64,000 nucleotides of DNA from Cognatundibacterium squillarum (GTDB lineage: Bacteria > Pseudomonadota > Gammaproteobacteria > Burkholderiales > Burkholderiaceae_D): NCBI RefSeq assembly GCF_014652435.1, contig NZ_BMYU01000003.1, positions 1-64,000 of the forward strand, in the 5' to 3' direction. Below the pieces are notes generated by a model that did not search any database, was not told where the DNA came from, and saw only the letters and a program-made list of their open reading frames with translations. Made by a program: the position numbers and the translations under genes. Below, piece by piece: positions 1 to 8,291 of the stretch (its first letter is position 1; every line of letters starts with the position of its first letter).

Positions 1-179
1 TGTGCGCGGCTGATGCGTTCAGTCACTTGCGCTGGTGTGTCAGCACGCAGGCTGGCCATGGTGCTGCCGGAAATCGGGGAAATGCTGTGGATGTCGTTAC
101 CGAGGAAGGAATTCAGGTCGGCGCCCATTTGCGCCAGCAGGCTGGCTGCCTGCGCTGTGGTGGCTGAAAAAGTCGTCAT
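1..179 (-). CDS. Aldehyde dehydrogenase, N-terminal part (cut by window edge)
   Basis: Only the first 59 codons are present, read leftwards from an ATG at 179-177. The visible stretch ends with SPISGSTMASLRADTPAQV, the pattern of a first beta strand seen at the start of NAD-dependent aldehyde dehydrogenases (an SP-x-G-x-x-x-A element followed by an acidic residue and a helix). The closest remembered pattern is the ALDH7/AmaB group (aminoadipate-semialdehyde or piperidine-6-carboxylate dehydrogenases), but the catalytic cysteine and glutamate lie outside the window, so the substrate cannot be assigned. It runs in the same direction as the SPFH operon, but a terminator-like hairpin lies between them. 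Confidence 0.6.
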   Translation of the reverse strand, partial: MTTFSATTAQAASLLAQMGADLNSFLGNDIHSISPISGSTMASLRADTPAQVTERISRA

Positions 180-301
180 GTTTGCTGATACGGAAAAGTA
201 CCGGCAGTCAGATTGCCGGAATGAGGAAATCTGCCGATAGTAGGCAAGACGCGCCGGCGCAGATAGGCGCTAATTCCGAATGAATAGTGACGATTTCAGC
301 A

Positions 302-340
302 CAACAAAAAGCAATGCCGGAAGCTCAGGCATCTTCCGGC
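302..340 (-). terminator. Probable Rho-independent terminator of the SPFH operon
   Basis: GCCGGAAG at 316-323 pairs with CTTCCGGC at 333-340 (9-base loop). Read on the minus strand, a run of five T follows six bases after the stem. The stem contains the stop codon of the ribbon-helix-helix gene (325-327), so gene end and terminator overlap. Confidence 0.5.
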
Positions 341-534
341 TGTTCGGGTTCCTGCGGAGGTAAGGGCGTTTTTTTCGTTTCCGGCAAACGCCCGCGTTTT
401 GCCAGCGCTTCACGCAACAGATATTCAACCTGCGCATTCACACTGCGCAACTCCTGCGCTGCCAGTCTTTCGATTTCCTGCCACAACTGCGGATCGATCC
501 GCAGCGGGAAGGATTTTTTATTCGGACTAGCCAT
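325..534 (-). CDS. Ribbon-helix-helix (Arc-like) DNA-binding protein
   Basis: A 69-residue basic protein. The ATG at 534 was chosen over a longer upstream reading because AGGAAA lies just before it and the family begins this way. Residues 8-45 (FPLRIDPQLWQEIERLAAQ, then RSVNAQVEYLLREAL) have the beta-strand plus two-helix layout of Arc/MetJ-type repressors; the strand residues that would read DNA are F-P-L-R-I. The C-terminal third is a proline- and glutamate-rich tail. It is the last gene of a three-gene operon and overlaps the PH-like gene by 8 bases. By family it is probably a dimeric repressor; that it represses its own operon through the palindrome at 1994-2009 is inference. Confidence 0.75.
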   Translation of the reverse strand: MASPNKKSFPLRIDPQLWQEIERLAAQELRSVNAQVEYLLREALAKRGRLPETKKTPLPPQEPEQPEDA

Positions 535-1018
535 AACGGTTTCCTGAGATACGTGCATCCGGCCCGGTACGCCCTTCCAGCAGACCGCGCCACTGTGCAG
601 CCTGCTGCGTTCCGAGGCGAAGGCTGCTTGCATTTTTCAGATGCAGCCGGATGGCTTCTGTGCCAGTCACGTTATACAGCATCCCTGTGGTGGTATACCG
701 GATTCCCCAGCCCTCGTACCACGACGATTTTGTCGTTTCCACACTGCGGATATCTGATAAAGGAATCCGCCAGCCCGGAAACCGAATCCAGTTATAACGC
801 CAGCGGATTTCTTTTGCAGTCAGGGTAATCGTCAGCCTGCACATCGAAAAAAAGATCAGCGCCACAAAAATCGCAATACCGATAATCAGGCCTTGTTCAT
901 AGTTGTTTAAACGGTCTCCGCCTTGTTTAAGGAGCAGGAGTGCGCCGATACCGACGGCGGCAATGATACGAAAATACCATGCTGCCGTCTGATGTTCTTC
1001 ATAAATGATGTCATCCAT
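527..1018 (-). CDS. Small membrane protein with PH-like domain
   Basis: 163 residues from the ATG at 1018, which has AGGTG upstream and begins after the SPFH stop; a longer reading would overlap the SPFH gene. Two hydrophobic segments follow a short N-terminus (about residues 11-30 and 43-60), then a soluble domain with the feel of bacterial PH-like folds (TITLTAKEIRWRYNWIRFPGWRIPLSDIRSVE, shown in part), where the I-P-L-S-D-I motif is typical. No enzymatic motif is seen. Sandwiched between an SPFH protein and an RHH regulator, it is probably a membrane partner of the SPFH protein. The exact function is unknown. Confidence 0.65.
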   Translation of the reverse strand: MDDIIYEEHQTAAWYFRIIAAVGIGALLLLKQGGDRLNNYEQGLIIGIAIFVALIFFSMCRLTITLTAKEIRWRYNWIRFPGWRIPLSDIRSVETTKSSWYEGWGIRYTTTGMLYNVTGTEAIRLHLKNASSLRLGTQQAAQWRGLLEGRTGPDARISGNRYG

Positions 1019-1049
1019 GATTGCACCTGTTTTTTCACTCAGTCCGGCA

Positions 1050-1961
1050 TCAGTTATACAAAGTACCGGCATTCACCACGGGCTGCGTATCACGCTCACT
1101 GCACAACACCACCAGCAGATTGCTGACCATCGCTGCTTTGCGCTCATCATCCAGCTCCACAATCTGGCGCTCCGATAATCCCTGCAATGCGCCTTCCACC
1201 ATGCTGACCGCACCCTGCACAATTTTCTTACGGGCGCTGATGATGGCTTCGGCCTGCTGACGACGCAGCATCACCTGAGCGATTTCCGGTGCATAAGCCA
1301 GATGCGTCAATTTGGCATCTTCCACCTGAATACCGGCAGCAGAAAAACGGTCATGTAATTCCTGTTTCATCGCATTCACAACCACATCCATCCCGGCACG
1401 CAGTGTTACTTCGCCGTCCACCAGATCATCACCTTCGTCATAGGCATACTGCGTTGCCAGATGACGCAGCGCTGCTTCTGCCTGCACAGAGACAAAACGC
1501 TCGAAATCATCGACGTTATAAATCGCCAGTGCCGTATCGTTGACGCGCCAGACGATTGCAGCGCCGATCTCCACCGGATTGCCGCGCTTGTCATTCACTT
1601 TCAGCGGTGGTGTGTTCAGCGTGCGGGCGCGCAAACTGAGTTTGCGTTTGCTGAGGAAAGGATTCACCCAGCGCAAACCCTGGCTGCGATCCGTGCCTTT
1701 GTAATCACCGAACAGGCTCAGCAAAGCAGCTTCATTCGGCTGCAGCATATAGAAACCGCTGAACAGCAAGGAGCCAATCGCGATCAGTAACACTTTGATC
1801 AGAACACTGTAACCCGGCATCGCACCACCCCAGATCAGACTGGCAATACCGGACGCGATGAGCAGGAAAGCAATTGCCAGAATCAGATAACCACTGGCGG
1901 AAGAACGGGATACTTCTCTGATACCTGTACTGCGCATAGAAACTTCGTTTGACGTTGTCAT
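1050..1961 (-). CDS. SPFH/Band 7 (prohibitin-like) membrane protein
   Basis: 303 residues, ATG at 1961 with AGGGGC upstream. Two hydrophobic segments near the N-terminus (about 24-46 and 52-72) are followed by the SPFH signature: [17 protein letters not shown] near 74-90, NPF...K..LS.R.. near 100-110, then [11 protein letters not shown] and a long alpha-helical tail with [13 protein letters not shown]. Family members form oligomeric membrane scaffolds. It is the first gene of an operon with the PH-like and RHH proteins. The perfect palindrome lies 33 bases upstream of the start codon. Confidence 0.85.
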   Translation of the reverse strand: MTTSNEVSMRSTGIREVSRSSASGYLILAIAFLLIASGIASLIWGGAMPGYSVLIKVLLIAIGSLLFSGFYMLQPNEAALLSLFGDYKGTDRSQGLRWVNPFLSKRKLSLRARTLNTPPLKVNDKRGNPVEIGAAIVWRVNDTALAIYNVDDFERFVSVQAEAALRHLATQYAYDEGDDLVDGEVTLRAGMDVVVNAMKQELHDRFSAAGIQVEDAKLTHLAYAPEIAQVMLRRQQAEAIISARKKIVQGAVSMVEGALQGLSERQIVELDDERKAAMVSNLLVVLCSERDTQPVVNAGTLYN

Positions 1962-1993
1962 GTTTGCCCCTTATACGATCTCACGATGAAATC

Positions 1994-2009
1994 AAAGTGA
2001 TATCACTTT
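1994..2009. promoter_or_regulatory. Perfect 16-base palindrome, candidate operator
   Basis: AAAGTGATATCACTTT is identical to its reverse complement and lies between the divergent regions, 33 bases upstream of the SPFH start codon. Its length and position fit an operator for a dimeric or tetrameric ribbon-helix-helix repressor such as the one encoded at the end of this operon. No protein binding is shown by sequence alone. Confidence 0.6.
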
Positions 2010-2038
2010 AGGCGCTTCGTTCTGAAATTGCAAGACAT

Positions 2039-3412
2039 TTAGCTCAGGTTGCGTAAACCACGCACTGCATTACCAGCCAGCAGGCGAATTGCGTCGCTGT
2101 ACTCATGGGATTCCGGCGTGGCATGCTGATCACACGTGGCAGTCTGCACCGCACGGCGCTGCCGTAAAAACCAGCCCGTTGCATACAGCACAACCCCCAG
2201 CGCGCCTGCCAGTATCAGGCTTGCAAACATCGCATTGCTGCCGACGTGAGTCAGCAGATACGCACAGACCACGGCATTCAGCGCCGTTCCCAGACTGGCC
2301 AGCGTCTGCACGCCGTAGTAAGCGCCGCGCTGACTGGCCGGTGCGATCAGATCAATAAACAGGTACTCGCAGGGCACCACAATAATTTCACCGAGTGAAA
2401 ACACCACCGTTGCCAGTATCCAGCTGAGCTTGCTGTCAGACACGGCATAGCCGGTCAGACCGAGCAGATAAAATCCGACCCCGGCAGTGATCCATCGCAG
2501 CAAGTGCCGGTTTTGCATACGGCTGCCGACCAGATACTGCAGACACACCACCATCACGGCATTCGTCACCAGCACGGTTGTGATCGTACCGGCAGCCTGC
2601 TGCGCGCCGTAGACCGCAATCAGATACTGCGCCAGATAACCGGAAATAAAGCGTCCGAACACAAAAGAGGTCAGGATACTGGCCAGTGTAAATAACAACA
2701 GAATCCGGTCACTGCGCAAGGCCTGCAGGGTTTCACGCAGACTGGTCTTGGCAGCGGAGCTTTCTGCAAGCGGCAGACTGGCTGCCTGACTGCGCCGCAT
2801 CGCGCTGTCACGCACCATCCACCCGGCCGCCAGAATAAAGATTGCAGCGAGCCAGAATGGCGCAGCAATCCAGTAAGCAAATAAGCCTGCGCCAATCAGC
2901 GGACCTATCGTGAATCCCAGATTGATCATCAGGTAATTCATGGAAAATGCACGGGCGCGCAATTCGCCGGGCAGATAATCCGCCAGCAAAGCTTTCAGGC
3001 TGACGCTGCGCAGAACCAGTGCTGCCTCAATTGCCGCCAGCGCCAGCATCGCAAATCCGGCGTTCGGCGAGACGCTGAGCATCAGCACTGCCGCCGCCGC
3101 GATCATGCAGGCAATCGCCATTAATCGTGTCTTGGCGACACGGTCAGCCAGCATACCGGCCAGCGGGCCGGATAAAGTCGCCACCAGCGAAGCAAACGCC
3201 AGCATCCACCCGATGCGTGTCTGTGAAAGCTGCAGCGCCTGCGCCAGATATAACACCACCAGCGGCAGCGATACTGCACGCCCCATCACGAACACCAGCG
3301 AACTGCCCAGCAAGCGCGGTACCGGCGCCGGAAACACCGGTATCCATTGCATCAGTCGCGATTGCCGCCATGCCGGCGTTGCGACGGCGGGAACTTCTGA
3401 ACATCCACGCAT
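2039..3412 (-). CDS. MFS exporter, YdeE-like
   Basis: 457 residues. The ATG at 3412 is chosen because AGGAG sits 6 bases upstream; an in-frame ATG at 3451 has no ribosome site. About twelve hydrophobic segments are visible. The sequence follows E. coli YdeE (a DHA1-type exporter linked to dipeptide and amphipathic compound efflux) along much of its length: LLGSSLVFVMGRAVSLPLVV near the start, GMLADRVAKTR as the loop 2-3 motif A, then ARAFSMNYLMINLGFTIGPL and SLGEIIVVPCEYLFIDLIAP. It is transcribed divergently from an SgrR-type regulator, so it is likely the regulator's target. The exported compound is unknown. Confidence 0.8.
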   Translation of the reverse strand: MRGCSEVPAVATPAWRQSRLMQWIPVFPAPVPRLLGSSLVFVMGRAVSLPLVVLYLAQALQLSQTRIGWMLAFASLVATLSGPLAGMLADRVAKTRLMAIACMIAAAAVLMLSVSPNAGFAMLALAAIEAALVLRSVSLKALLADYLPGELRARAFSMNYLMINLGFTIGPLIGAGLFAYWIAAPFWLAAIFILAAGWMVRDSAMRRSQAASLPLAESSAAKTSLRETLQALRSDRILLLFTLASILTSFVFGRFISGYLAQYLIAVYGAQQAAGTITTVLVTNAVMVVCLQYLVGSRMQNRHLLRWITAGVGFYLLGLTGYAVSDSKLSWILATVVFSLGEIIVVPCEYLFIDLIAPASQRGAYYGVQTLASLGTALNAVVCAYLLTHVGSNAMFASLILAGALGVVLYATGWFLRQRRAVQTATCDQHATPESHEYSDAIRLLAGNAVRGLRNLS

Positions 3413-3577
3413 ATCACTCTCCTGTGTGCTGATGATGAACTGATGAATCATTGCTGATTTACAGTATCCTCATAAAAGCTGCACATAAAAACGGATAAGA
3501 AAGCCTGCATCATTTCCGCTTTTATTTTTTACGACGCACGGCATAATCAAACCATCCGATTCAATGAATGTCTGCCT

Positions 3578-5275
3578 ATGAAACTGCGCGACCAGTTCAA
3601 CCGTTTGTATCAGCTGATGCATGATCAGAAACAGCCCGGATTACCGGCGCTGGCCGATGCGATGCATTGCAGCGAACGCAATATGCGCCACTTGCTGAGT
3701 AAGATGCAGGAACAGGGCTGGCTGCGCTGGACACCGGCGCGCGGACGCGGACACCATTCCGAACTGGAATTCCGTGTCACGCCGGATGCACTGGCGCTGG
3801 ATCAGATTCAGGGCTTGCTGGCACAGGGTGAACTGGAACAGGCATTTGCCAGCCTCGGTCGCCAACAGAAAAAACAGCTGGCTGCGCGTCTGCCGGAATT
3901 TCTGGATTTGCGTGACGGAAACCGTGATGTCTTACGTTTGCCGATGTACCGGCAGGTTTCCACGCTCGACCCTATGCATGCTTACGGCCGGCTGGAAGCG
4001 CATCTGGTACGCCAGATTTTTTCAAGGCTGATGACCTTCGATCACCAGACCCGCAGCCTGCGTCCGGTGATTGCGCATCACTGGGAACACAATGCCGACG
4101 GCAGCGTCTGGCATTTCTGGCTCAGGCCGCGTCTGCACTTTCACGACGGTTCGGATCTCGGGCCGGAAGATGTGAAAGCCAGCTTTTTGCGCCTGCGCGA
4201 CCAGCCATCCATGAATCAGCGTCTGTACCGCCATTTGCTGCGCGTGGAAACCGGGCCCGACCGTCGTGTCAGTTTTTATCTGAAACACAGCGACTGGCTG
4301 TGGCCGCATTTGCTGGCAACCTCAATGAGTTCGGTTGTCCCGCGTCAACGTGCGCGCAACTTTGCACAGTTCCCGGTTGGCTCCGGTGCGTTTCAGGTGA
4401 TACGGAATAATCCGTATCAGCTGACCTTACGTGCGTTTGCTTCGTATTACCGTGAAGGTGCATTACTGGATGAAATCGATTTATGGGTGATACAACCCTG
4501 CGTCGCCGAACCCACGTTTGATATGCAGTACGGTTACACGCCACCCGGACAAGCGAATCAGCAACAGCAAAGAGTGGATGAAAGCGGCTGCACCTATCTG
4601 ATTATGAATCCGGACACCCCTTTACTGCGCCAGCAATCCGGACGCCAGCAGATCGCCGCCATCCTGCAACCGGAATCTTTGTTTCCCGAAAACAGCCCGG
4701 CACGCAAACCGGCATATGGCTTATTACCGGAATGGCAGCACCGCCCGCCGCTGCCACCGCCGCAACGCGTGGCGGCCGGCACCCGTCTGCGCCTGATCAG
4801 CGGGCAGACCAAAGAAATGCGTCAGCTGGCGGAACAGATCAAAGCCTTGCTGGAACAGGCCGGTTTTTCTGTGGAGTGGAAAACCATCACGCTGAAAGAA
4901 CAAATCGCGCGCGACTGGCTGCAGCAATGCGATCTGTATCTGGGCCGCGAAATGCTGCACGATGATAAAGACTTCGGTTGCTTTGAATGGTTTGGTAACG
5001 ACAGCCATTTCCGCCACTGGCTGCCGGACAGCATGAATCAGTGGCTGGATAAACAATTGTGCGACATTCAGTCCATGCCCGCAGCCAGCAACCGTATGCA
5101 GGCCTATGCCGGCATCGGACGCGAACTGGTACAAGGTCACTGGATCATGCCGGTATCGCATGAAAGCCATTTCGTCAGCGTCTCCCCGCATATCGCGGGA
5201 GTCCGCATGACACCGCTGGGCTTTGTCTCGTTTTGTGAATTGTGGGTAAAGAAAGAGCTCAGCAAAGCCTGCTGA
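3578..5275 (+). CDS. SgrR-family transcriptional regulator with solute-binding-like domain
   Basis: 565 residues, close to E. coli SgrR in length and layout. Residues 1-110 form the winged-helix SgrR N-domain (LADAMHCSERNMRHLLSKMQ followed by GWLRWTPARGRGHHSELEF). Residues about 130-480 resemble family 5 extracellular solute-binding proteins (STLDPMHAYGRLEAHLVRQI; WHFWLRPRLHFHDGSDLGPE), but without a signal peptide, so this domain acts as a cytoplasmic ligand sensor. In E. coli SgrR activates sgrS and acts beside the sugar exporter SetA; here the divergent partner is a YdeE-like MFS exporter. I see no SgrS-like small RNA in the 165-base intergenic region. The ligand is unknown. Confidence 0.82.
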   Translation: MKLRDQFNRLYQLMHDQKQPGLPALADAMHCSERNMRHLLSKMQEQGWLRWTPARGRGHHSELEFRVTPDALALDQIQGLLAQGELEQAFASLGRQQKKQLAARLPEFLDLRDGNRDVLRLPMYRQVSTLDPMHAYGRLEAHLVRQIFSRLMTFDHQTRSLRPVIAHHWEHNADGSVWHFWLRPRLHFHDGSDLGPEDVKASFLRLRDQPSMNQRLYRHLLRVETGPDRRVSFYLKHSDWLWPHLLATSMSSVVPRQRARNFAQFPVGSGAFQVIRNNPYQLTLRAFASYYREGALLDEIDLWVIQPCVAEPTFDMQYGYTPPGQANQQQQRVDESGCTYLIMNPDTPLLRQQSGRQQIAAILQPESLFPENSPARKPAYGLLPEWQHRPPLPPPQRVAAGTRLRLISGQTKEMRQLAEQIKALLEQAGFSVEWKTITLKEQIARDWLQQCDLYLGREMLHDDKDFGCFEWFGNDSHFRHWLPDSMNQWLDKQLCDIQSMPAASNRMQAYAGIGRELVQGHWIMPVSHESHFVSVSPHIAGVRMTPLGFVSFCELWVKKELSKAC

Positions 5276-5348
5276 TTCCTGCTCGTCCTGACCGGATTTC
5301 CGCATAATCCACTGCCGGAATCAGGTAACATGCCAGATTCGCCGTTCC

Positions 5349-5387
5349 GCATCAGCTAAGTTGCTGATGCTTTGTATTTTTTGAAAA
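5349..5387 (+). terminator. Rho-independent terminator after the SgrR-like gene
   Basis: GCATCAGC (5349-5356) pairs with GCTGATGC (5363-5370), followed by a T-rich tail (tttgtatttttt). It sits between the SgrR-type gene and the MATE gene, whose ATG is only about 10 bases further on, so the MATE gene is probably transcribed separately or by read-through. Confidence 0.55.
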
Positions 5388-5395
5388 GATTGCTT

Positions 5396-6769
5396 ATGAA
5401 ACACCAGATCCGTTCCGAATTTTCCGCTTTATGGCAACTGGCGTGGCCAGTGCTGATTGGCCAGATTGCGACCGTGGGTATGGGTGTGGCGGATGTGGCG
5501 ATGACCGGGCATCTGAATGCAGAAGAACTGGCGGCGGTATCGCTGGGAACGTCGGTCTGGACCATCGTGCTGGTGACGGTCATGGGTCTGATGATGGCGG
5601 TGAATACCGTGATTGCGCATGAAACCGGGGCCGGTCGCGAAGACCGGATTCCGCATCAGATGCGGCAGGCGATGTGGCTGGGGCTGGGTGGCGGTTTGCT
5701 GGCTTGTCTGCTGCTGAATGCATCAACGTTTGTCTTTGATTACTTATCACTGGATGCGCCGGTCGCGGCAAAAGCGAAGCAGTTTGTGCATCTGATCAGT
5801 ATCGGTATGCCCGCGTTTGCGATGTACCGTGCGCTGTACGGTTACACCACCAGTCTGAATCAGACCAAACCGGTGATGGTGATTGCGCTGCTGGGACTGG
5901 CGTATAACGTGCTGATTAACTGGCTGTTTATTTACGGGCATTTCGGTTTCCCTGCGCTGGGTGCCAGCGGTTGTGCGCTGGCGACCGGCAGCGGTTTATG
6001 GCTGATGCTGGGCGCGATGCTGTACTGGATACGCCGCTCGGAAGCTTATCAGCGCACCTATCCGTTTGCGCAGGCAGAAGCGCCGCACTGGCCGGAAATC
6101 CGTTCCATGCTGAAACTGGGTTTACCGATCAGCGTGACTTACTTTGCGGAAGTGTCTGCGTTTTGCGCGGTCGGTTTGCTGATTGCACGCTTCGGTGTGG
6201 TGGAAGTCGCTGCTAATCAGATCGCACTGAATTTTTCGTCGCTGGTGTTCATGGTGCCTCTGAGTATCGGGATCGCGCTGACCACCCGCGTCGGGCAGGC
6301 ACTGGGCGAAGGCGATGCCGATCGTGCGCGCTTCATTTCCTGGGTTGGCGTCGCCGCGGGGCTGGTGTTTGCGGTGTTTTCCGCGACGCTGATCACGCTG
6401 TTCCGACATGTGATCGCCGCTGCCTACACGTCTGACCCGGCGGTACAGCAACTGACGGCAACCTTGCTGTTGTTCGCCGCCGTGTTCCAGCTTTCCGATG
6501 CCGCGCAGGTCACCACTTCCTGCGCAGTACGCGGCTACAAAATCACCCGCACGCCGATGCTGATCCACCTGACGGCGTTTTACGGCATCGCGCTGCCGGT
6601 CGGCTGTCTGCTCGGTCTGGCACCGGACTGGATGCCGTGGCCGACATCGCCGATGGCATCGCAGGGATTCTGGGTCGGGCTGGTGTCCGGCCTGACTGTC
6701 GCCGGTGCGCTGCTGCTGCGCTTCCTGCACCGTGTCAGCCTGCGCGCGCTGACCAGGCCTGCGCACTGA
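5396..6769 (+). CDS. MATE family efflux transporter (NorM-like)
   Basis: 457 residues from the ATG at 5396; an in-frame TTG at 5372 lies inside the terminator tail and is unlikely. Twelve hydrophobic segments are visible. The N-terminal half has LAWPVLIGQIATVGMGVADVAM and the T-G-H motif; the second half starts with the matching repeat (MLKLGLPISVTYFAEV). These are hallmarks of MATE cation-coupled multidrug exporters of the inner membrane. Length is as usual for the family. The substrate cannot be told. It stands alone: upstream is the SgrR-type gene, downstream a repeat-bearing gap. Confidence 0.88.
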   Translation: MKHQIRSEFSALWQLAWPVLIGQIATVGMGVADVAMTGHLNAEELAAVSLGTSVWTIVLVTVMGLMMAVNTVIAHETGAGREDRIPHQMRQAMWLGLGGGLLACLLLNASTFVFDYLSLDAPVAAKAKQFVHLISIGMPAFAMYRALYGYTTSLNQTKPVMVIALLGLAYNVLINWLFIYGHFGFPALGASGCALATGSGLWLMLGAMLYWIRRSEAYQRTYPFAQAEAPHWPEIRSMLKLGLPISVTYFAEVSAFCAVGLLIARFGVVEVAANQIALNFSSLVFMVPLSIGIALTTRVGQALGEGDADRARFISWVGVAAGLVFAVFSATLITLFRHVIAAAYTSDPAVQQLTATLLLFAAVFQLSDAAQVTTSCAVRGYKITRTPMLIHLTAFYGIALPVGCLLGLAPDWMPWPTSPMASQGFWVGLVSGLTVAGALLLRFLHRVSLRALTRPAH

Positions 6770-6789
6770 ACTGGCGTGGCGATAACGAT

Positions 6790-6896
6790 CATTGTGCAGA
6801 AGTCCGCATGCATGTTTTTGCGAAGTCCGGACTTTCTGCCGACGACCGCCGGGGTGCTGTGCTGAACACCGCATTTCGCACCAAAACAGTGCAATT
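6790..6896 (+). repeat. Dispersed intergenic repeat, copy A
   Basis: One of four related sequences in this window. TGTGCA at 6793 and TGTGCT at 6858 start two half-repeats 65 bases apart, and the core between them reads ACTTTCTGCCGACGACCGCC. Copy B near 53.1 kb shares this core exactly and has the same spacing. The copy lies in the 322-base gap between the MATE gene and ychF. The rest of that gap (6897-7091) shows nothing beyond the presumed ychF promoter region. Confidence 0.75.
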
Positions 6897-7091
6897 TTTA
6901 ACCTTCTGAGCCTGCCTGAGACGCTGTCAGCCATCCCCGCCGGATACCGGTAATCACTCAGACAGCAGCCACCCCGCCCTGCCATTTACCCGCATTGCCG
7001 CCGCAAAGGCAGGCCGGTACAGGATTTTCCGGTTTGCACTGGCTTTTCCGGTAAAATAGCGGGTTAATTTCATCCTGAATACACAAACACC

Positions 7092-8183
7092 ATGAGTCTC
7101 AAATGCGGCATCGTCGGCTTGCCTAACGTCGGCAAATCCACTCTGTTCAATGCACTGACTAAAGCAGGCATTCCGGCAGAAAACTATCCTTTCTGTACTA
7201 TCGAACCGAACGTGGGCGTGGTGGAAGTGCCTGATCCGCGTCTGGGTCAGCTGGCTGGCATCATCAAACCGGAACGTATCGTGCCGGCCATCGTGGAATT
7301 CGTCGACATCGCCGGTCTGGTTGCCGGTGCATCCAAAGGTGAAGGTCTGGGTAACCAGTTCCTGTCGCACATCCGCGAAACCGATGCGATTGTGAACGTG
7401 GTGCGTTGCTTTGAAGATCCGAACGTGGTGCACGTTGCCGGTCGCGTTGATCCTATCGCCGACATCGAAGTCATCCAGACCGAACTGGCGCTGGCCGACC
7501 TCGGCACACTGGAAAAAGCGCTGCAGCGCGAAGGCAAAAAAGCCAAATCCGGTGACAAAGACGCCATCAAACTGGTCAGTCTGTACGAAAAAGTCCTGCC
7601 AACCCTGAACGATGCGAAACCGGTACGCGGCATGGGTCTGGATGCGGAAGAGCTGGCACTGCTGAAACCGCTGTGCCTGATCACTGCAAAACCGGCAATG
7701 TACGTTGCCAACGTGTCGGAAGACGGCTTCGAAAACAATCCGCTGCTGGATAAGCTGACCGAATACGCAAATGCGCAAAACGCTCCTATCGTTTCCATCT
7801 GCGCTTCCATCGAATCCGAAATCGCGGATCTGGAAGAGGAAGACAAAGCCGCTTTCCTGGCCGATCTGGGCATGAAAGAACCGGGTCTGGATCGTCTGAT
7901 CCGCGCCGGTTTCAAACTGCTGGGTCTGCAAACTTACTTCACCGCTGGTGTCAAAGAAGTACGCGCATGGACTATCCGTATCGGCGACACTGCACCACAG
8001 GCTGCAGGCGTGATCCACACCGACTTCGAACGCGGCTTCATCCGTGCACAAACCATCGCTTTCGACGATTTCATCCAGTACAAAGGTGAAACCGGCGCCA
8101 AAGAAGCAGGCAAAATGCGCGCTGAAGGTAAGGAATATGTGGTCAAAGACGGCGACGTACTGAACTTCCTGTTCAACGTCTGA
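7092..8183 (+). CDS. ychF: Ribosome-binding ATPase YchF
   Basis: 363 residues, the normal length of YchF/OLA1. The P-loop [14 protein letters not shown] (residues 8-21) and the switch region [17 protein letters not shown] are exactly those of this Obg-related family, which prefers ATP because the usual NKxD is replaced. The C-terminal TGS domain is seen in [21 protein letters not shown] through to the end ([14 protein letters not shown]). YchF associates with ribosomes and is linked to stress and translation. It is monocistronic here and is followed directly by a strong terminator. Confidence 0.97.
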   Translation: MSLKCGIVGLPNVGKSTLFNALTKAGIPAENYPFCTIEPNVGVVEVPDPRLGQLAGIIKPERIVPAIVEFVDIAGLVAGASKGEGLGNQFLSHIRETDAIVNVVRCFEDPNVVHVAGRVDPIADIEVIQTELALADLGTLEKALQREGKKAKSGDKDAIKLVSLYEKVLPTLNDAKPVRGMGLDAEELALLKPLCLITAKPAMYVANVSEDGFENNPLLDKLTEYANAQNAPIVSICASIESEIADLEEEDKAAFLADLGMKEPGLDRLIRAGFKLLGLQTYFTAGVKEVRAWTIRIGDTAPQAAGVIHTDFERGFIRAQTIAFDDFIQYKGETGAKEAGKMRAEGKEYVVKDGDVLNFLFNV

Positions 8184-8200
8184 TCATTTCCGTATCCGAC

Positions 8201-8231
8201 AAAAAACCGCGCCACGGCGCGGTTTTTTTAT
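8201..8231. terminator. Bidirectional Rho-independent terminator
   Basis: AAAAAACCGCGCC pairs with GGCGCGGTTTTTT around a one- to three-base loop. T runs are present on both strands, serving ychF on the plus strand and the convergent DUF3857 gene on the minus strand. Confidence 0.9.
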
Positions 8232-8291
8232 TGTCTGCAGAAAGCGTAAGTTCCGTACGGCACTTTCTGCAAACTGACTGCGTAACAGGTT

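Noticed and set aside
3413-3577. Possible SgrS-like small RNA beside the SgrR-type gene
   Set aside because: No terminator hairpin with T run or seed-like segment was visible in this short space; a search by covariance model would be needed to be sure.
6122-6985. A 287-residue minus-strand frame over the MATE gene
   Set aside because: Arg-, Gln- and His-rich antisense product with no domain, opposite an intact twelve-helix transporter.
6954-8051. A 365-residue open frame on the minus strand over ychF
   Set aside because: It is the complement of a highly conserved GTPase gene with strong codon bias; its composition (Phe-, Gln-, His-rich) is typical of a shadow frame.
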